Source: Segatella copri (lineage in GTDB: Bacteria; Bacteroidota; Bacteroidia; Bacteroidales; Bacteroidaceae). From it: a stretch of 64,000 nucleotides of DNA. The notes beneath the pieces were generated by a model. The model ran no database searches. It was given only the letters and a program-made list of their open reading frames with translations, and was not told the DNA's origin. The position numbers were made by a program, and so were the translations under genes. Shown here piece after piece: positions 52,965-62,160 of the stretch; position 1 is the stretch's first letter, and every line of letters starts with the position of its first letter. Location: positions 186,001 through 250,000 of the forward strand of contig NZ_CATKVU010000007.1 in assembly GCF_949820605.1 (NCBI RefSeq), given 5' to 3'.

Positions 52965-55900
52965 ATGAATAATATTCAGAATATATATAATAAGGTATCT
53001 TCATCAAGCAAAGTCTTGATGCTGAGTGCACTTCTCTGTGCTTCAAGCTCAGTCTTGGCACAGGAGCAGGTGCTCAAAGGCCGAATCGTCAACAGCCAGG
53101 GTGAACCAATCCCTGGAGCTGTTGTCAACGTGGCAGAGGAAAGCCGCATTGCCCTGACCGACAAGGAAGGTTACTTTACATTGAAGAAGGTAACTCCTAG
53201 CGATGAAATCTGCGTAAGTAGCGTAGGTTACAAGAATGCGCAGGAGAAGGTGACAACTTTTGACGGTACATACGTCATCAAGATGGAAGATGATGCTGAC
53301 GAGTATGAGCATCTCGCTCCTGTTCCTTTCGGCGAGCAGAAAAAGAAAATCTTGACTGATTCCCGTTCGGTTGTTTCAGGCGAGGAATTGCAGAAGCATC
53401 CTGTTACCATTCTTCAGAATGCCTTCACCTCAACACTGAATGGTGTGCAGACCTACGAATGGTCTTCTGAGCCAGGATGGTCGGAGAGCTTCCTCTTTAT
53501 CCGTGGTATCCGTACCACCAACCAGAGTGCCCGTTCTCCACTGGTTATCGTGGACAACGTAGAGCGTGACCTCTCCTTCCTCGATGCTTATCCTATAGAG
53601 AGCATCACCGTACTGAAGGATGCTGCCGCTTCTTCTATCTATGGTATGCGTGGTGCCAATGGTGTAATTATGGTAACCACCAAGCGCGGTAATGCCGGTA
53701 AGACTAAGATTGATTTCACTCAGGAAGTCGGTTTCCAGACCCTCGCCAACAAGATGGAGGTTCAGAACTCTTACAACATGGCATTGACCCGCAACCAGGT
53801 ACGCTATCTGAGCGGTATGGATCCGATGTACACCCAGGAACAGCTCGACAACTATAAGTTTGTATGCGATGGTGGCCAGTTCGCCGATGATGATATCCGC
53901 AAGTACCAGTACTTCAATACATCTTGGGCAGACCAGTTGTATCGTGATGCTGCGCCACAGTACCGTACCAATCTGCAGATCAGTGGTGGTAACCAGCGTG
54001 CCCGCTACTATGTAAGCTTCTCTTACCTGCGCCAGGAGGGTATGTGGAATACCGAGGGTACTGAAATGAATGATGGTTACAGCACTCAGCACGTACTGAA
54101 CCGCTGGAATCTCCGTTCTAATATCGATATCGATGTATCCAAGTATCTGAACGTATCTCTCGACTTGGGTGGACGTATTGATAACATCTCTCAGCCTTCT
54201 GAGGGCGTGTTCAACCTCGTTACCTTCGGTGTAATCGAGGCAAACCCTATGGCTCCTACCCATAACCCTGACGGAAGTATCTATTCTTCATCTACAGCCA
54301 ACAACCCGGTACGTTACCTGGGTGGTTCCGGTTTGGAGAAGAACCGTCGCCGTAACTTGTATTCTACCTTGAATGCCAAGTACGATTTGAGTCCTGTATT
54401 GAAGGGCTTAGGTTTGTTCGGTACAGTCAGCTTCGATGCATACGAGACTTTCGAGTCAACACAGTCTGCTCAGATGGATTCATGGAACTACGACTATGAT
54501 ACTCCTGGTATTACAGATGTCAGCCAGTTCAAGTATACCAAATATACAACCAAGAAAGCTTTGAGCAACCCATCAGCTAATCAGCGTGGTTACTACTACA
54601 ACCTGAATCTGTTTGGTGGTGTAAGTTATAAGAACAGTTTCGGTAAGCACAATGTAGATGCCCGTGCCTTTGCCCGTTACTACCGTAATGAGGAAGCAGG
54701 TTCAGATTACGTAACCCAGCGGAGTGCATCTTCAAACCGATATCTGGCATACAACTTCCAGGGAACATACGACTATGCCAACAAGTATATCGCCTCAGTC
54801 AACCTCTCTCGTATGGGATGTGACAACTTCTCACCAGACGATCGCTGGGGAACCTTCTGGGGTGCATCAGCAGGATGGGTACTCTCTGAGGAATCCTGGA
54901 TGAAGAAACTTGGTTTCATCAATCTCTTGAAGCTTCGTGCTTCATACGGTGAGGCTGGTCAGTCAATCACTGGTGCAGGCCGTTACCCATATCAGAGTAT
55001 CTATGGTTCAGCTACTGGTTACGGTTTCGGTTATAACGCAACTTTTGTGAATGGCTATGCTGAGAGCAAGACCGGTAATGCCAACAGTAAGTGGGAAATC
55101 TCCAAGATGGTAAACCTCGGTGTTGACTGGAACCTCTGGAACAGCAAACTCTATGGTAGTTTCGATATCTTCAAGGAGTGGCGTTCAAACATTCTGGTAG
55201 ATCGCTCTAACGTTTCATCAGACGTGTTCGGTGTGCCATTGGCACAGGATTCATATGGTAAGGTTGAGAGCCGCGGTTACGAACTTGTACTCGGTCATCG
55301 TGGCAATATCGGTAAAGACTTCAAGTACTTTGTCGAGGGTCAGCTCACTTTCAATACCAACAAAATTACTGATATCGATGAGACCGAACCTGATGTAGAG
55401 TGGCAGCGCAAGGCTGGTCATAGAATCTATGACAACACCTCTGTAGCTCAGATTTATCAGGAGGCGCAGACAGGTACAAATCGCGTAGGTGGATGGAATA
55501 TCTATAAGTTCGAACAGTGGGCTTCAGATCCTAATCTGATTGCAACCTCTCAGCAGGATGCCATTGACCATCCAGAAAAGTATCCATACAACAGCTTCTC
55601 TAACGGTAAGCAGCAGTTGGGTACAGCAGTCTTCAAGGATATCAATGGTGACCGCGTGATCGACTCAAAGGATATGGTGCCAGATTCATACACCATTATT
55701 CCTGAGATGATTCCAACCTTCAACTTCGGTTTCGAGTATAAGGGCTTCGATGCACGCATGATAGTGAATGCTTATCTGCGCCGCTCAGTATTCTTATCTC
55801 CAGCTATCGGCTACAGCGGATGGAGTAACATGGGTACTCACGAGGTTACCAAGGCTTGGGGTTACTACACCGACGATCCTTCAGATCCTCGTAACGTGAA

Positions 55901-56216
55901 TGCTACTTATCCACGTCCTGTTTGGGGTGGTTTCGATGCAGTAGATTCTGACCGTGATACAGGTTCTTATCAGAACGATATCTGGGTACGTAATGGTAAC
56001 TTCTGGTCTATCCGTAATATTGAGGTAGGATACTCTTTGCCTGCTAAGTTGATTTCTAAGTTGTGGATGACTAAGTGCCGTATTTACTTCAGTGCTTACA
56101 ATATTGCCACCTTCAGCAGTCTGCCAGATGATGTAGACCCAGAGAAGCCATTGAGCTACTGCTGGTGGTATCCAAAGACAAAGTCATTTACATTTGGTAT
56201 TAACATTGGTTTCTAA
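52965..56216 (+). CDS. SusC-like TonB-dependent transporter (pair 2)
   Basis: 1083 aa. The N-terminus is atypical: MNNIQNIYNKVSSSSKVLML precedes the hydrophobic core, giving a long n-region before ALLCASSSVLAQ. An in-frame ATG at about 53022 (MLSALLC) is an alternative start. Regulatory-like domain (LKGRIVNSQGEPIPGAVVNV), plug (ESITVLKDAAASSIYGMRGANGVIMVTTKRG) and barrel, ending KSFTFGINIGF. The TonB-box VVxGYG motif of other SusC proteins is replaced by a longer acidic linker (MEDDADEYEHLAPVPFGEQK). Confidence 0.93.
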   Translation: MNNIQNIYNKVSSSSKVLMLSALLCASSSVLAQEQVLKGRIVNSQGEPIPGAVVNVAEESRIALTDKEGYFTLKKVTPSDEICVSSVGYKNAQEKVTTFDGTYVIKMEDDADEYEHLAPVPFGEQKKKILTDSRSVVSGEELQKHPVTILQNAFTSTLNGVQTYEWSSEPGWSESFLFIRGIRTTNQSARSPLVIVDNVERDLSFLDAYPIESITVLKDAAASSIYGMRGANGVIMVTTKRGNAGKTKIDFTQEVGFQTLANKMEVQNSYNMALTRNQVRYLSGMDPMYTQEQLDNYKFVCDGGQFADDDIRKYQYFNTSWADQLYRDAAPQYRTNLQISGGNQRARYYVSFSYLRQEGMWNTEGTEMNDGYSTQHVLNRWNLRSNIDIDVSKYLNVSLDLGGRIDNISQPSEGVFNLVTFGVIEANPMAPTHNPDGSIYSSSTANNPVRYLGGSGLEKNRRRNLYSTLNAKYDLSPVLKGLGLFGTVSFDAYETFESTQSAQMDSWNYDYDTPGITDVSQFKYTKYTTKKALSNPSANQRGYYYNLNLFGGVSYKNSFGKHNVDARAFARYYRNEEAGSDYVTQRSASSNRYLAYNFQGTYDYANKYIASVNLSRMGCDNFSPDDRWGTFWGASAGWVLSEESWMKKLGFINLLKLRASYGEAGQSITGAGRYPYQSIYGSATGYGFGYNATFVNGYAESKTGNANSKWEISKMVNLGVDWNLWNSKLYGSFDIFKEWRSNILVDRSNVSSDVFGVPLAQDSYGKVESRGYELVLGHRGNIGKDFKYFVEGQLTFNTNKITDIDETEPDVEWQRKAGHRIYDNTSVAQIYQEAQTGTNRVGGWNIYKFEQWASDPNLIATSQQDAIDHPEKYPYNSFSNGKQQLGTAVFKDINGDRVIDSKDMVPDSYTIIPEMIPTFNFGFEYKGFDARMIVNAYLRRSVFLSPAIGYSGWSNMGTHEVTKAWGYYTDDPSDPRNVNATYPRPVWGGFDAVDSDRDTGSYQNDIWVRNGNFWSIRNIEVGYSLPAKLISKLWMTKCRIYFSAYNIATFSSLPDDVDPEKPLSYCWWYPKTKSFTFGINIGF

Positions 56217-56237
56217 TCAATTTTATCAAAAACGAAT

Positions 56238-58085
56238 ATGAAAAAGATATTAGTAAATATATCGTTGGCGATGCTGGCTGTGGGAGGTATGACCTCCTGC
56301 AGCGACATCCTCGACAAGGAAGTCGATTTGACTTATACTGATGAGAACATCTATGGCAATTACGACCGTAGCCGTGGTGTCTTGGCAAATGCCTATACCT
56401 ATTTGCCTGATGCCTTCGCCGGTTATACATGGGATGATGCCTTGGGTGCATCACGCGACTGTATGACCGACAATGCCATTGGCTATTGGAATGGTCTTTA
56501 TTATAAAGGTATTCAGTTGGATACATATAATTCAAAGAACCATTATTTTGCCCAGCGTTATTGGAAAAATGACCTTGCTGGTATCCGTGTATGTAACGAC
56601 TTCTTGTCAAAGGTTCGTGAAAGCGTAATTGGTAATGCCGAAAAGTCTGGTGATGATAATCATCTCTACGACCGCTACAAGGCTGAGGCACGCTTTATCC
56701 GTGCCATCCTTCACTTCGATCTGATTAGCTACTTCGGTGCTTGTCCTATCGAAGACCATGTGTTGACCCAGGCTGAGGCTGGCGCACTTACCCGTACTCC
56801 AGCCGCTGAGGCTCTGAAGTGGGTAGCTGATGAGTGTGATGCTATCATCCAGAGTGGTGCACTCCCTTTCCGTTATAGTAATGAGAACGAGAACTGGGGA
56901 CGCATCAATGGTGCTGCAGTTTATGCCTTGAAGTCGAGAGCTTTGCTCTATCGTGCTTCTGCACTCAACAATATTACAAATGATGTAACCTGGTGGCAAG
57001 AGGCAGCTGATGCAGCTTTGGCTTTTATCAATGCCAATAAGAGCTCTGCTAATCCTTACCGCTTGTATACTACTGATGGTACAGAGACTGGTGACCCTAG
57101 TAAGAATTACTATGAGTGTTTCACTTCTACTCCTCACCTCAATAACGAGTATATCTTGAGCCGTTCTGAGTGGACAACTAACCAATTGGAGTTGAATAAT
57201 GCTCCTTGTGGTTTCCAGGGTAATGCCAATGCTCATGGTCGTACTAATGTAACCCAGAACCTGGTGGATGCCTACGAGACAATCAATGGCTTACCAATCG
57301 ACCAAGATCCAAGTTATGACGATCAGCATCCATATACCAACCGTGACCCACGTTTGGAACAGTCTATCTTCCATCATGGAAGTATCTGGGGCGATAAAAG
57401 TCAGGATGAAGAGCGTGCCGTTGATGTTTCTGTTGGCGGTATGGATTATGCTGATCTTCATGGTGGTACAAAAACAGGTTACTACAGCAAGAAGTTCGTT
57501 CATAATATGAGTTACAAGAATCCTACTAATTACGTAACAGCTTGCCCTATCTTCCGCTATGCAGAGATTCTCCTGAATGCAGCAGAGGCTTTAAACGAGG
57601 CTAAGGGTCCTGATGCTGCTTACCAGTATGTCAATCAGGTTCGTAAGCGTGTAGGTATGCCAGCTTATCAGGGCATGACCAAAGAGCAGCTTCGTGAGCG
57701 TATCCGTAATGAGCGCCGTGTAGAACTTGCTTTTGAGGATCATCGTTTCTTTGATGAACGTCGTTGGAAGTTGTTTGATGCTCAGACTCCTTCTTCTGAG
57801 AAGACTTTGCCACGCTACAAGCAGGTTTACAATCTCTACAATGTCGTGGTTACTCCTGATGAAAGTCAGGTTTATACTTATCGTAATGATATTCCTGCAC
57901 GTGCGTTCGTTACTCCAAAGAACTATCTCTTACCTGTACCAGACGAGTCTTACAAGAAGACTCCTAGCTTAGGACAGAATGCAGGTTGGGAACTCTCAGA
58001 TGCTCCAAAGAAGGACGACACCACTGAAGGTGGAGATAACACTGAAGGTGGCGAGACTACTGATGGTGAAACAACCGGCAAGTAA
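56238..58085 (+). CDS. SusD-like outer-membrane lipoprotein (pair 2)
   Basis: 615 aa, lipobox GMTSC. SusD core with YKAEARFIRAILHFDLISYFGACPI, FRYAEILLNAAEALNEAKGPDAAYQY and IRNERRVELAFEDHRFFDERRWKLF. The C-terminus after NAGWEL is a low-complexity Asp/Thr/Glu/Gly tail (DDTTEGGDNTEGGETTDGET) not seen in the other SusD proteins here, probably a flexible surface extension. 22 nt after its SusC. Confidence 0.94.
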   Translation: MKKILVNISLAMLAVGGMTSCSDILDKEVDLTYTDENIYGNYDRSRGVLANAYTYLPDAFAGYTWDDALGASRDCMTDNAIGYWNGLYYKGIQLDTYNSKNHYFAQRYWKNDLAGIRVCNDFLSKVRESVIGNAEKSGDDNHLYDRYKAEARFIRAILHFDLISYFGACPIEDHVLTQAEAGALTRTPAAEALKWVADECDAIIQSGALPFRYSNENENWGRINGAAVYALKSRALLYRASALNNITNDVTWWQEAADAALAFINANKSSANPYRLYTTDGTETGDPSKNYYECFTSTPHLNNEYILSRSEWTTNQLELNNAPCGFQGNANAHGRTNVTQNLVDAYETINGLPIDQDPSYDDQHPYTNRDPRLEQSIFHHGSIWGDKSQDEERAVDVSVGGMDYADLHGGTKTGYYSKKFVHNMSYKNPTNYVTACPIFRYAEILLNAAEALNEAKGPDAAYQYVNQVRKRVGMPAYQGMTKEQLRERIRNERRVELAFEDHRFFDERRWKLFDAQTPSSEKTLPRYKQVYNLYNVVVTPDESQVYTYRNDIPARAFVTPKNYLLPVPDESYKKTPSLGQNAGWELSDAPKKDDTTEGGDNTEGGETTDGETTGK

Positions 58086-58118
58086 TCTTTGTCGATATAC
58101 ATTATTATATTTTAGGTG

Positions 58119-58146
58119 AGGTCTATGGCGAAAACACCATAGACCT
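58119..58146 (+). other. Intra-operon hairpin between susD and GH43
   Basis: Perfect 10-bp stem AGGTCTATGG (58119-58128) with CCATAGACCT (58137-58146). It is followed by TCCTTGGTTTT rather than a clean T-run. It could be a partial terminator that lowers expression of the enzymes relative to the transporters. Confidence 0.6.
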
Positions 58147-58186
58147 TCCTTGGTTTTAAAAAATCATATCTTAAACTTGAAATCGT

Positions 58187-60898
58187 ATGAAGAAGTTATT
58201 ACTTTCTGTCATGAGTCTGATGGCGATGAACGGAGCTATGGCTCAGACGGCTGTCGGCGATAATGATCTGGCTAATGCATACGCTACCCAAACGATAACA
58301 GGGCGCATTGCGGTGCATGACCCTTCTATCGTGATGGATGTTACGGGCTCTACCACCAACCCTAAATATTATATCTACGGTACGCATCTGGGCAGAGCCA
58401 AGACTTATGCTACGCGCAACTATCAGATATGGAACACCTTTAAGACGGGTGAGGAGAATGCCGGAACCAGTAACAGTCTTTTTGCTGACGTGAATGGTAA
58501 ACTAGTGAACTTCAAGGATGCTTATTCCACCCAAATGGTGAAGAAGGTGAAGAACTATAAGGGCGAGGAAGTCGATTTTCCTAACTTCGATGCCCATGCC
58601 TGGCAGGCGAAAGGCAATAATGTGAAAGGCATGCAGTGGGCACCAGACGTCATCTACAACAAGACCATGAAGAAATGGTGTATGTATATGAGTCTGAATG
58701 GCGACAACTGGTGCTCTACCATCGTGTGCTTTATATCCGACGACCTCGAGGGACCCTGGATTTATCAGGGACCAGTGGTATGCTCAGGCTTTTCGGGAAG
58801 ATATGCCCACAATGGTTTCGCAGCCTCAGGTGACTGGAAGAATACCGACTTGGCGATTGCTACAGGTTGCACATCCCTGCCTCAGCGATACAACACGGAC
58901 GAATGGAGTCCTTATGGTCCCAACTGTATCGACCCATGCGTGTTCTATGATGACGATGACAATCTCTGGATGAGCTATGGCTCATGGTTTGCAGGCATCT
59001 TCATGATTAAACTTGACAAGGAGAATGGTCTTCGTGACTATACTTATACCTACCCATACCAGGTGAAGGGAGTAACAACTACAGCGGGAGCGGCAGATGC
59101 AAATGCTACCAGCGACCCCTATTTCGGCAAGAAGATAGCTGGTGGCTGGGGTGTTTCCGGCGAGGCAAGCTATATCCAGAAGGTGGGCAAGTATTATTAT
59201 CTCTTTATGAGTTATGGTGGTTTGACGGCTGCTGGTGGCTATCAGATTCGTGTTTTCCGTTCGGAGAAACCTGACGGACCTTATAAGGACTGTCTTACTT
59301 CAACGGGCATTGATGCCATGTATGGCAAGTATATTCTCAACTTCGGTGGCGATGCCAAGCGCGATGAGGGTGTGAAACTCTTCGGCAACTACCAGTGGGA
59401 AACCATGCCTAATGCTGAACTGGCTCAGGGACATAACTCTGCCATCGTAGACCATAAGGGACGTGCACTCATCGTTTATCATACTCGTTTTAATAACGGA
59501 ACCGAGGGACATGAGGTTCGTGTACATCAGCTCTTCGTAAACCAGGACGGCTGGCTGGTTGCTGCTCCTTACGAGTTTAGCGGCGAAACTTATACTGATA
59601 ATGATATTGCTACCCAGCAGCTCTATGGTGCAACAGAGGTAGAGGGCGATTATCAGATCATAGCTCACCCTTATCGTCAGAATACGGCGGCAATGGCTTA
59701 TGAGAAACCTGTTACCATCCATCTCAATGCAGATGGTTCTATCTCGGGTGAGTATACCGGAAAATGGGAACTGGTGAGCGGTACAAGCTACATCAATCTT
59801 ACCTTGAAGGGTGTTGCTACAGCCAATGCAGAGGTGAAGTTCAAGGGTGTGCTTACCGAGCAGACCATTGATTATACCAATATCAAGGCGCTCTGCTTTA
59901 CAGCCCTCAGTTCTTCTGACGGTTTGGCTACATCGGGTGGCGCCAGTTTGCAGACTCGCGGCTTGAGTATCTGGGGAAGCAAGGCTGATGCCAAGGCGGC
60001 TATCAAATATACATTGGATAAGACCAGTGTCCCTTTCGCAGATGGTGCAACTTTGAATTCAAAGCCAAAACTCCCAACAGAGGGGCATCTCGGTGCTACC
60101 ATTTCATGGAAATCAAGCAATCCTTCTATTCTGACCGATGAGGGCGTAGTGAAGGGCAAGGGTAAGGTAACCATGACCATGACTATCAGCAAGGACGGTT
60201 ATGAATATACTAAGGATTATACCCTGAACATCGATGCTGAGGCAGAGGAAACGACTCCGGTTTACTATCCTGTTTCTGCACAGAAGAATACAACTTCAGG
60301 CTGGTGGAGCAACTTCTCTTCTGATTATGTCTTGAAGTCAGGCAAGAAGGCTGAGTTCAAGTTCTATAATTATAGTGATGAGGTTAATAATTGGGACAAT
60401 TGGGTATTGGTTGCTGCATCGGCATCTCGTGGAGCTTCTAATTATGCAGAGTATTTCGTGCTTCGTAACGACAATTATGCATGGTTTACAAAATTGGGTG
60501 GTAACACCAAGGAAAATACAGCCAATGTGCAGTTTACCTTGGACAATAATTTCGATTGGACTAATTTCAAGCAAGATATGAATGGTTCTTTGGTCGATAT
60601 GGTTGTTGAGTATGTTGCAAGCGGTACCATCAAGGTGAATGCTACGATAACAAAGAATAAGAAAACTTATAATTATGCCTTTAGTATGACTTCTAACACA
60701 ATTAAGGGAGACGCAACTCTCTTCTTCGTAAACGAGAAGTCCTACATCGACGGCTCAAGCCTTTCTACAGGCATCTCGAACCCTATCATCATCCAGAAGA
60801 AGAATGATGGCAAGTGGTACAACCTCTCCGGTCAGCAGGTAGACAAGAGCTACAAGGGTGTAGTGATTGTGAACGGAAAGAAATTTGTGAACAAGTAA
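58187..60898 (+). CDS. Multidomain GH43 extended arabinan endo-1,5-alpha-L-arabinosidase
   Basis: 903 aa with signal peptide (ending NGAMAQ). GH43 five-blade propeller with the catalytic triad in AVHDPSIVMD (base Asp), CIDPCVFYDDD (pKa-tuning Asp) and GVSGEASYIQ (acid Glu). The large insertions and the following beta-barrel (~490-590, EVEGDYQIIAHPYRQ...GEYTGKWEL) are typical of the extended arabinanases. An atrophied bacterial Ig domain comes next (~610-690, ISWKSSNPSILTDEG). The ~150-residue module shared with the lipoprotein at 46117 follows (NWDNWVLVA...EYFVLRNDNYAWF...MNGSLVDM...FFVNEKSY). The C-terminus KWYNLSGQQVDKSYKGVVIV resembles the conserved tail of secreted Prevotella proteins. 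Confidence 0.88.
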   Translation: MKKLLLSVMSLMAMNGAMAQTAVGDNDLANAYATQTITGRIAVHDPSIVMDVTGSTTNPKYYIYGTHLGRAKTYATRNYQIWNTFKTGEENAGTSNSLFADVNGKLVNFKDAYSTQMVKKVKNYKGEEVDFPNFDAHAWQAKGNNVKGMQWAPDVIYNKTMKKWCMYMSLNGDNWCSTIVCFISDDLEGPWIYQGPVVCSGFSGRYAHNGFAASGDWKNTDLAIATGCTSLPQRYNTDEWSPYGPNCIDPCVFYDDDDNLWMSYGSWFAGIFMIKLDKENGLRDYTYTYPYQVKGVTTTAGAADANATSDPYFGKKIAGGWGVSGEASYIQKVGKYYYLFMSYGGLTAAGGYQIRVFRSEKPDGPYKDCLTSTGIDAMYGKYILNFGGDAKRDEGVKLFGNYQWETMPNAELAQGHNSAIVDHKGRALIVYHTRFNNGTEGHEVRVHQLFVNQDGWLVAAPYEFSGETYTDNDIATQQLYGATEVEGDYQIIAHPYRQNTAAMAYEKPVTIHLNADGSISGEYTGKWELVSGTSYINLTLKGVATANAEVKFKGVLTEQTIDYTNIKALCFTALSSSDGLATSGGASLQTRGLSIWGSKADAKAAIKYTLDKTSVPFADGATLNSKPKLPTEGHLGATISWKSSNPSILTDEGVVKGKGKVTMTMTISKDGYEYTKDYTLNIDAEAEETTPVYYPVSAQKNTTSGWWSNFSSDYVLKSGKKAEFKFYNYSDEVNNWDNWVLVAASASRGASNYAEYFVLRNDNYAWFTKLGGNTKENTANVQFTLDNNFDWTNFKQDMNGSLVDMVVEYVASGTIKVNATITKNKKTYNYAFSMTSNTIKGDATLFFVNEKSYIDGSSLSTGISNPIIIQKKNDGKWYNLSGQQVDKSYKGVVIVNGKKFVNK

Positions 60899-60903
60899 TT
60901 CTC

Positions 60904-60926
60904 TTATATATATAATAAGGTGTAAT
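60904..60926 (+). promoter_or_regulatory. Conserved 23-nt ribosome-binding leader (second copy)
   Basis: Identical to 40044-40066 upstream of the susA-like gene, here followed by TAT and the GH43 ATG. Confidence 0.6.
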
Positions 60927-60929
60927 TAT

Positions 60930-61973
60930 ATGAAGATTTCTAAAATACTATTGGGAGTAGCAATGATTATTGCTGCTCCTGTTGTAAAAGGTGGTTGCCA
61001 GATGATGGCACAGAATGCTCCGCAGGAACCGATTGTGGTAGATACTCCTTTTGTCCACGACCCCGTAATGGCGTATGAGAATGGCAAGTACTATCTCTAC
61101 TGCACAGGTCATGGCATCACGCAGATGACTTCCACCGACCGCAAGCATTGGACCATCGTTCCTCAGGGCGTACTCAAGAACAGCGAGATTCCGGCATGGA
61201 CGCATGATAGTGTGCCTGGTTTTACCACGCATATCTGGGCTCCGGATGTCATCCGTTTTAAGAACAAATGGTATCTGGCTTATTCCTGTTCCACCTTTGG
61301 TAAGAACACATCTGCCATCGGTTTGCTCAGCAATACCTCCTTATCTGATAAGGATGGATGGAAGGATGAGGGCTGCCTCGTTGCCTCCAAGGGTGATAGA
61401 GACAACTGGAATGCCATCGACCCTAATTTCATCGTTGATGAGAAGGGAACCCCTTGGCTTACCTGGGGCTCTTTCTGGGATGGCATCCAGATGATCAAGT
61501 TGGATAAGAAGACGATGCATGTCAAGAAGGGTGCCAAGCCTCAGACCATCGCCCGTCGTCATGCCGTGGGTGATGCATCAGCAGAACCGAATCCTACTTC
61601 TAAGTTTGCCGGCACCAATGCCATCGAAGCTCCTTTCATCATGAAACATGGTGGTTATTACTATCTCTTCGTGAGCTGGGATTACTGCTGCCGTGGTATC
61701 AAGAGCAACTATCGTGTTGCCGTAGGCAGGAGCAAGAAGGTGGCTGGTCCTTATCTGGATAAGGATGGCAAGGACATGCGCAATGGCGGAGGTACGCTGA
61801 TTCTGGAAGGCGATAAGAAAGAATATGAGGCGATGGGCCATTGTTCTGCCTATTCCTTCCCCGATGGTGATTACTTCTTCTGTCATGGTTACAGCGTGTC
61901 AAAGAATGGCGCCAGCATCCTGGTTCAGAAGAAAATCAACTGGACGGAAGATGGGTGGTTGACACTAGAATAA
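60930..61973 (+). CDS. GH43 arabinan endo-1,5-alpha-L-arabinosidase
   Basis: 347 aa, a single propeller domain with N-terminal signal (MKISKILLGVAMIIAAPVVKGG; the following Cys could be lipidated but the lipobox is poor). Catalytic residues in FVHDPVMAYENGKYYLYCTG (Asp), NAIDPNFIVDEKG (Asp) and NAIEAPFIMKHGGYYYLF (Glu). WAPDVIRFKNKWYLAYS and DYCCRGIKSNYRVAVGRS are typical arabinanase signatures. With the extended GH43 it suggests arabinan or arabino-oligosaccharide breakdown. Last PUL gene. Confidence 0.9.
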   Translation: MKISKILLGVAMIIAAPVVKGGCQMMAQNAPQEPIVVDTPFVHDPVMAYENGKYYLYCTGHGITQMTSTDRKHWTIVPQGVLKNSEIPAWTHDSVPGFTTHIWAPDVIRFKNKWYLAYSCSTFGKNTSAIGLLSNTSLSDKDGWKDEGCLVASKGDRDNWNAIDPNFIVDEKGTPWLTWGSFWDGIQMIKLDKKTMHVKKGAKPQTIARRHAVGDASAEPNPTSKFAGTNAIEAPFIMKHGGYYYLFVSWDYCCRGIKSNYRVAVGRSKKVAGPYLDKDGKDMRNGGGTLILEGDKKEYEAMGHCSAYSFPDGDYFFCHGYSVSKNGASILVQKKINWTEDGWLTLE

Positions 61974-62045
61974 AAAAAGTTCTAATCCTTACCATAAAGC
62001 TCTTCTATGAGTATAGAATTAAAGTGTTAAAACTAAGTTAAAATT

Positions 62046-62104
62046 GCGTTTATTCCGCTACGAACGATAAGAAAATGGTTTCGTAGCGAAATAAACGCTA
62101 TTTT
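62046..62104 (+). terminator. Terminator after the arabinan-type PUL
   Basis: 19-bp arms 62046-62064 and 62080-62098 (GCGTTTATT...AATAAACGC, one mismatch), followed by TATTTTCTTT. Confidence 0.85.
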
Positions 62105-62129
62105 CTTTCGCTATTTCCGAAATTAGTCG

Positions 62130-62137
62130 TATATTTG
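62130..62137 (+). promoter_or_regulatory. -7 box of the AAA ATPase gene
   Basis: TATATTTG in the context AGTCGTATATTTGCAG, close to the TP-module promoter context, 24 nt before the likely ATG. Confidence 0.6.
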
Positions 62138-62160
62138 CAGCGAACCAATTGGGTATGATT

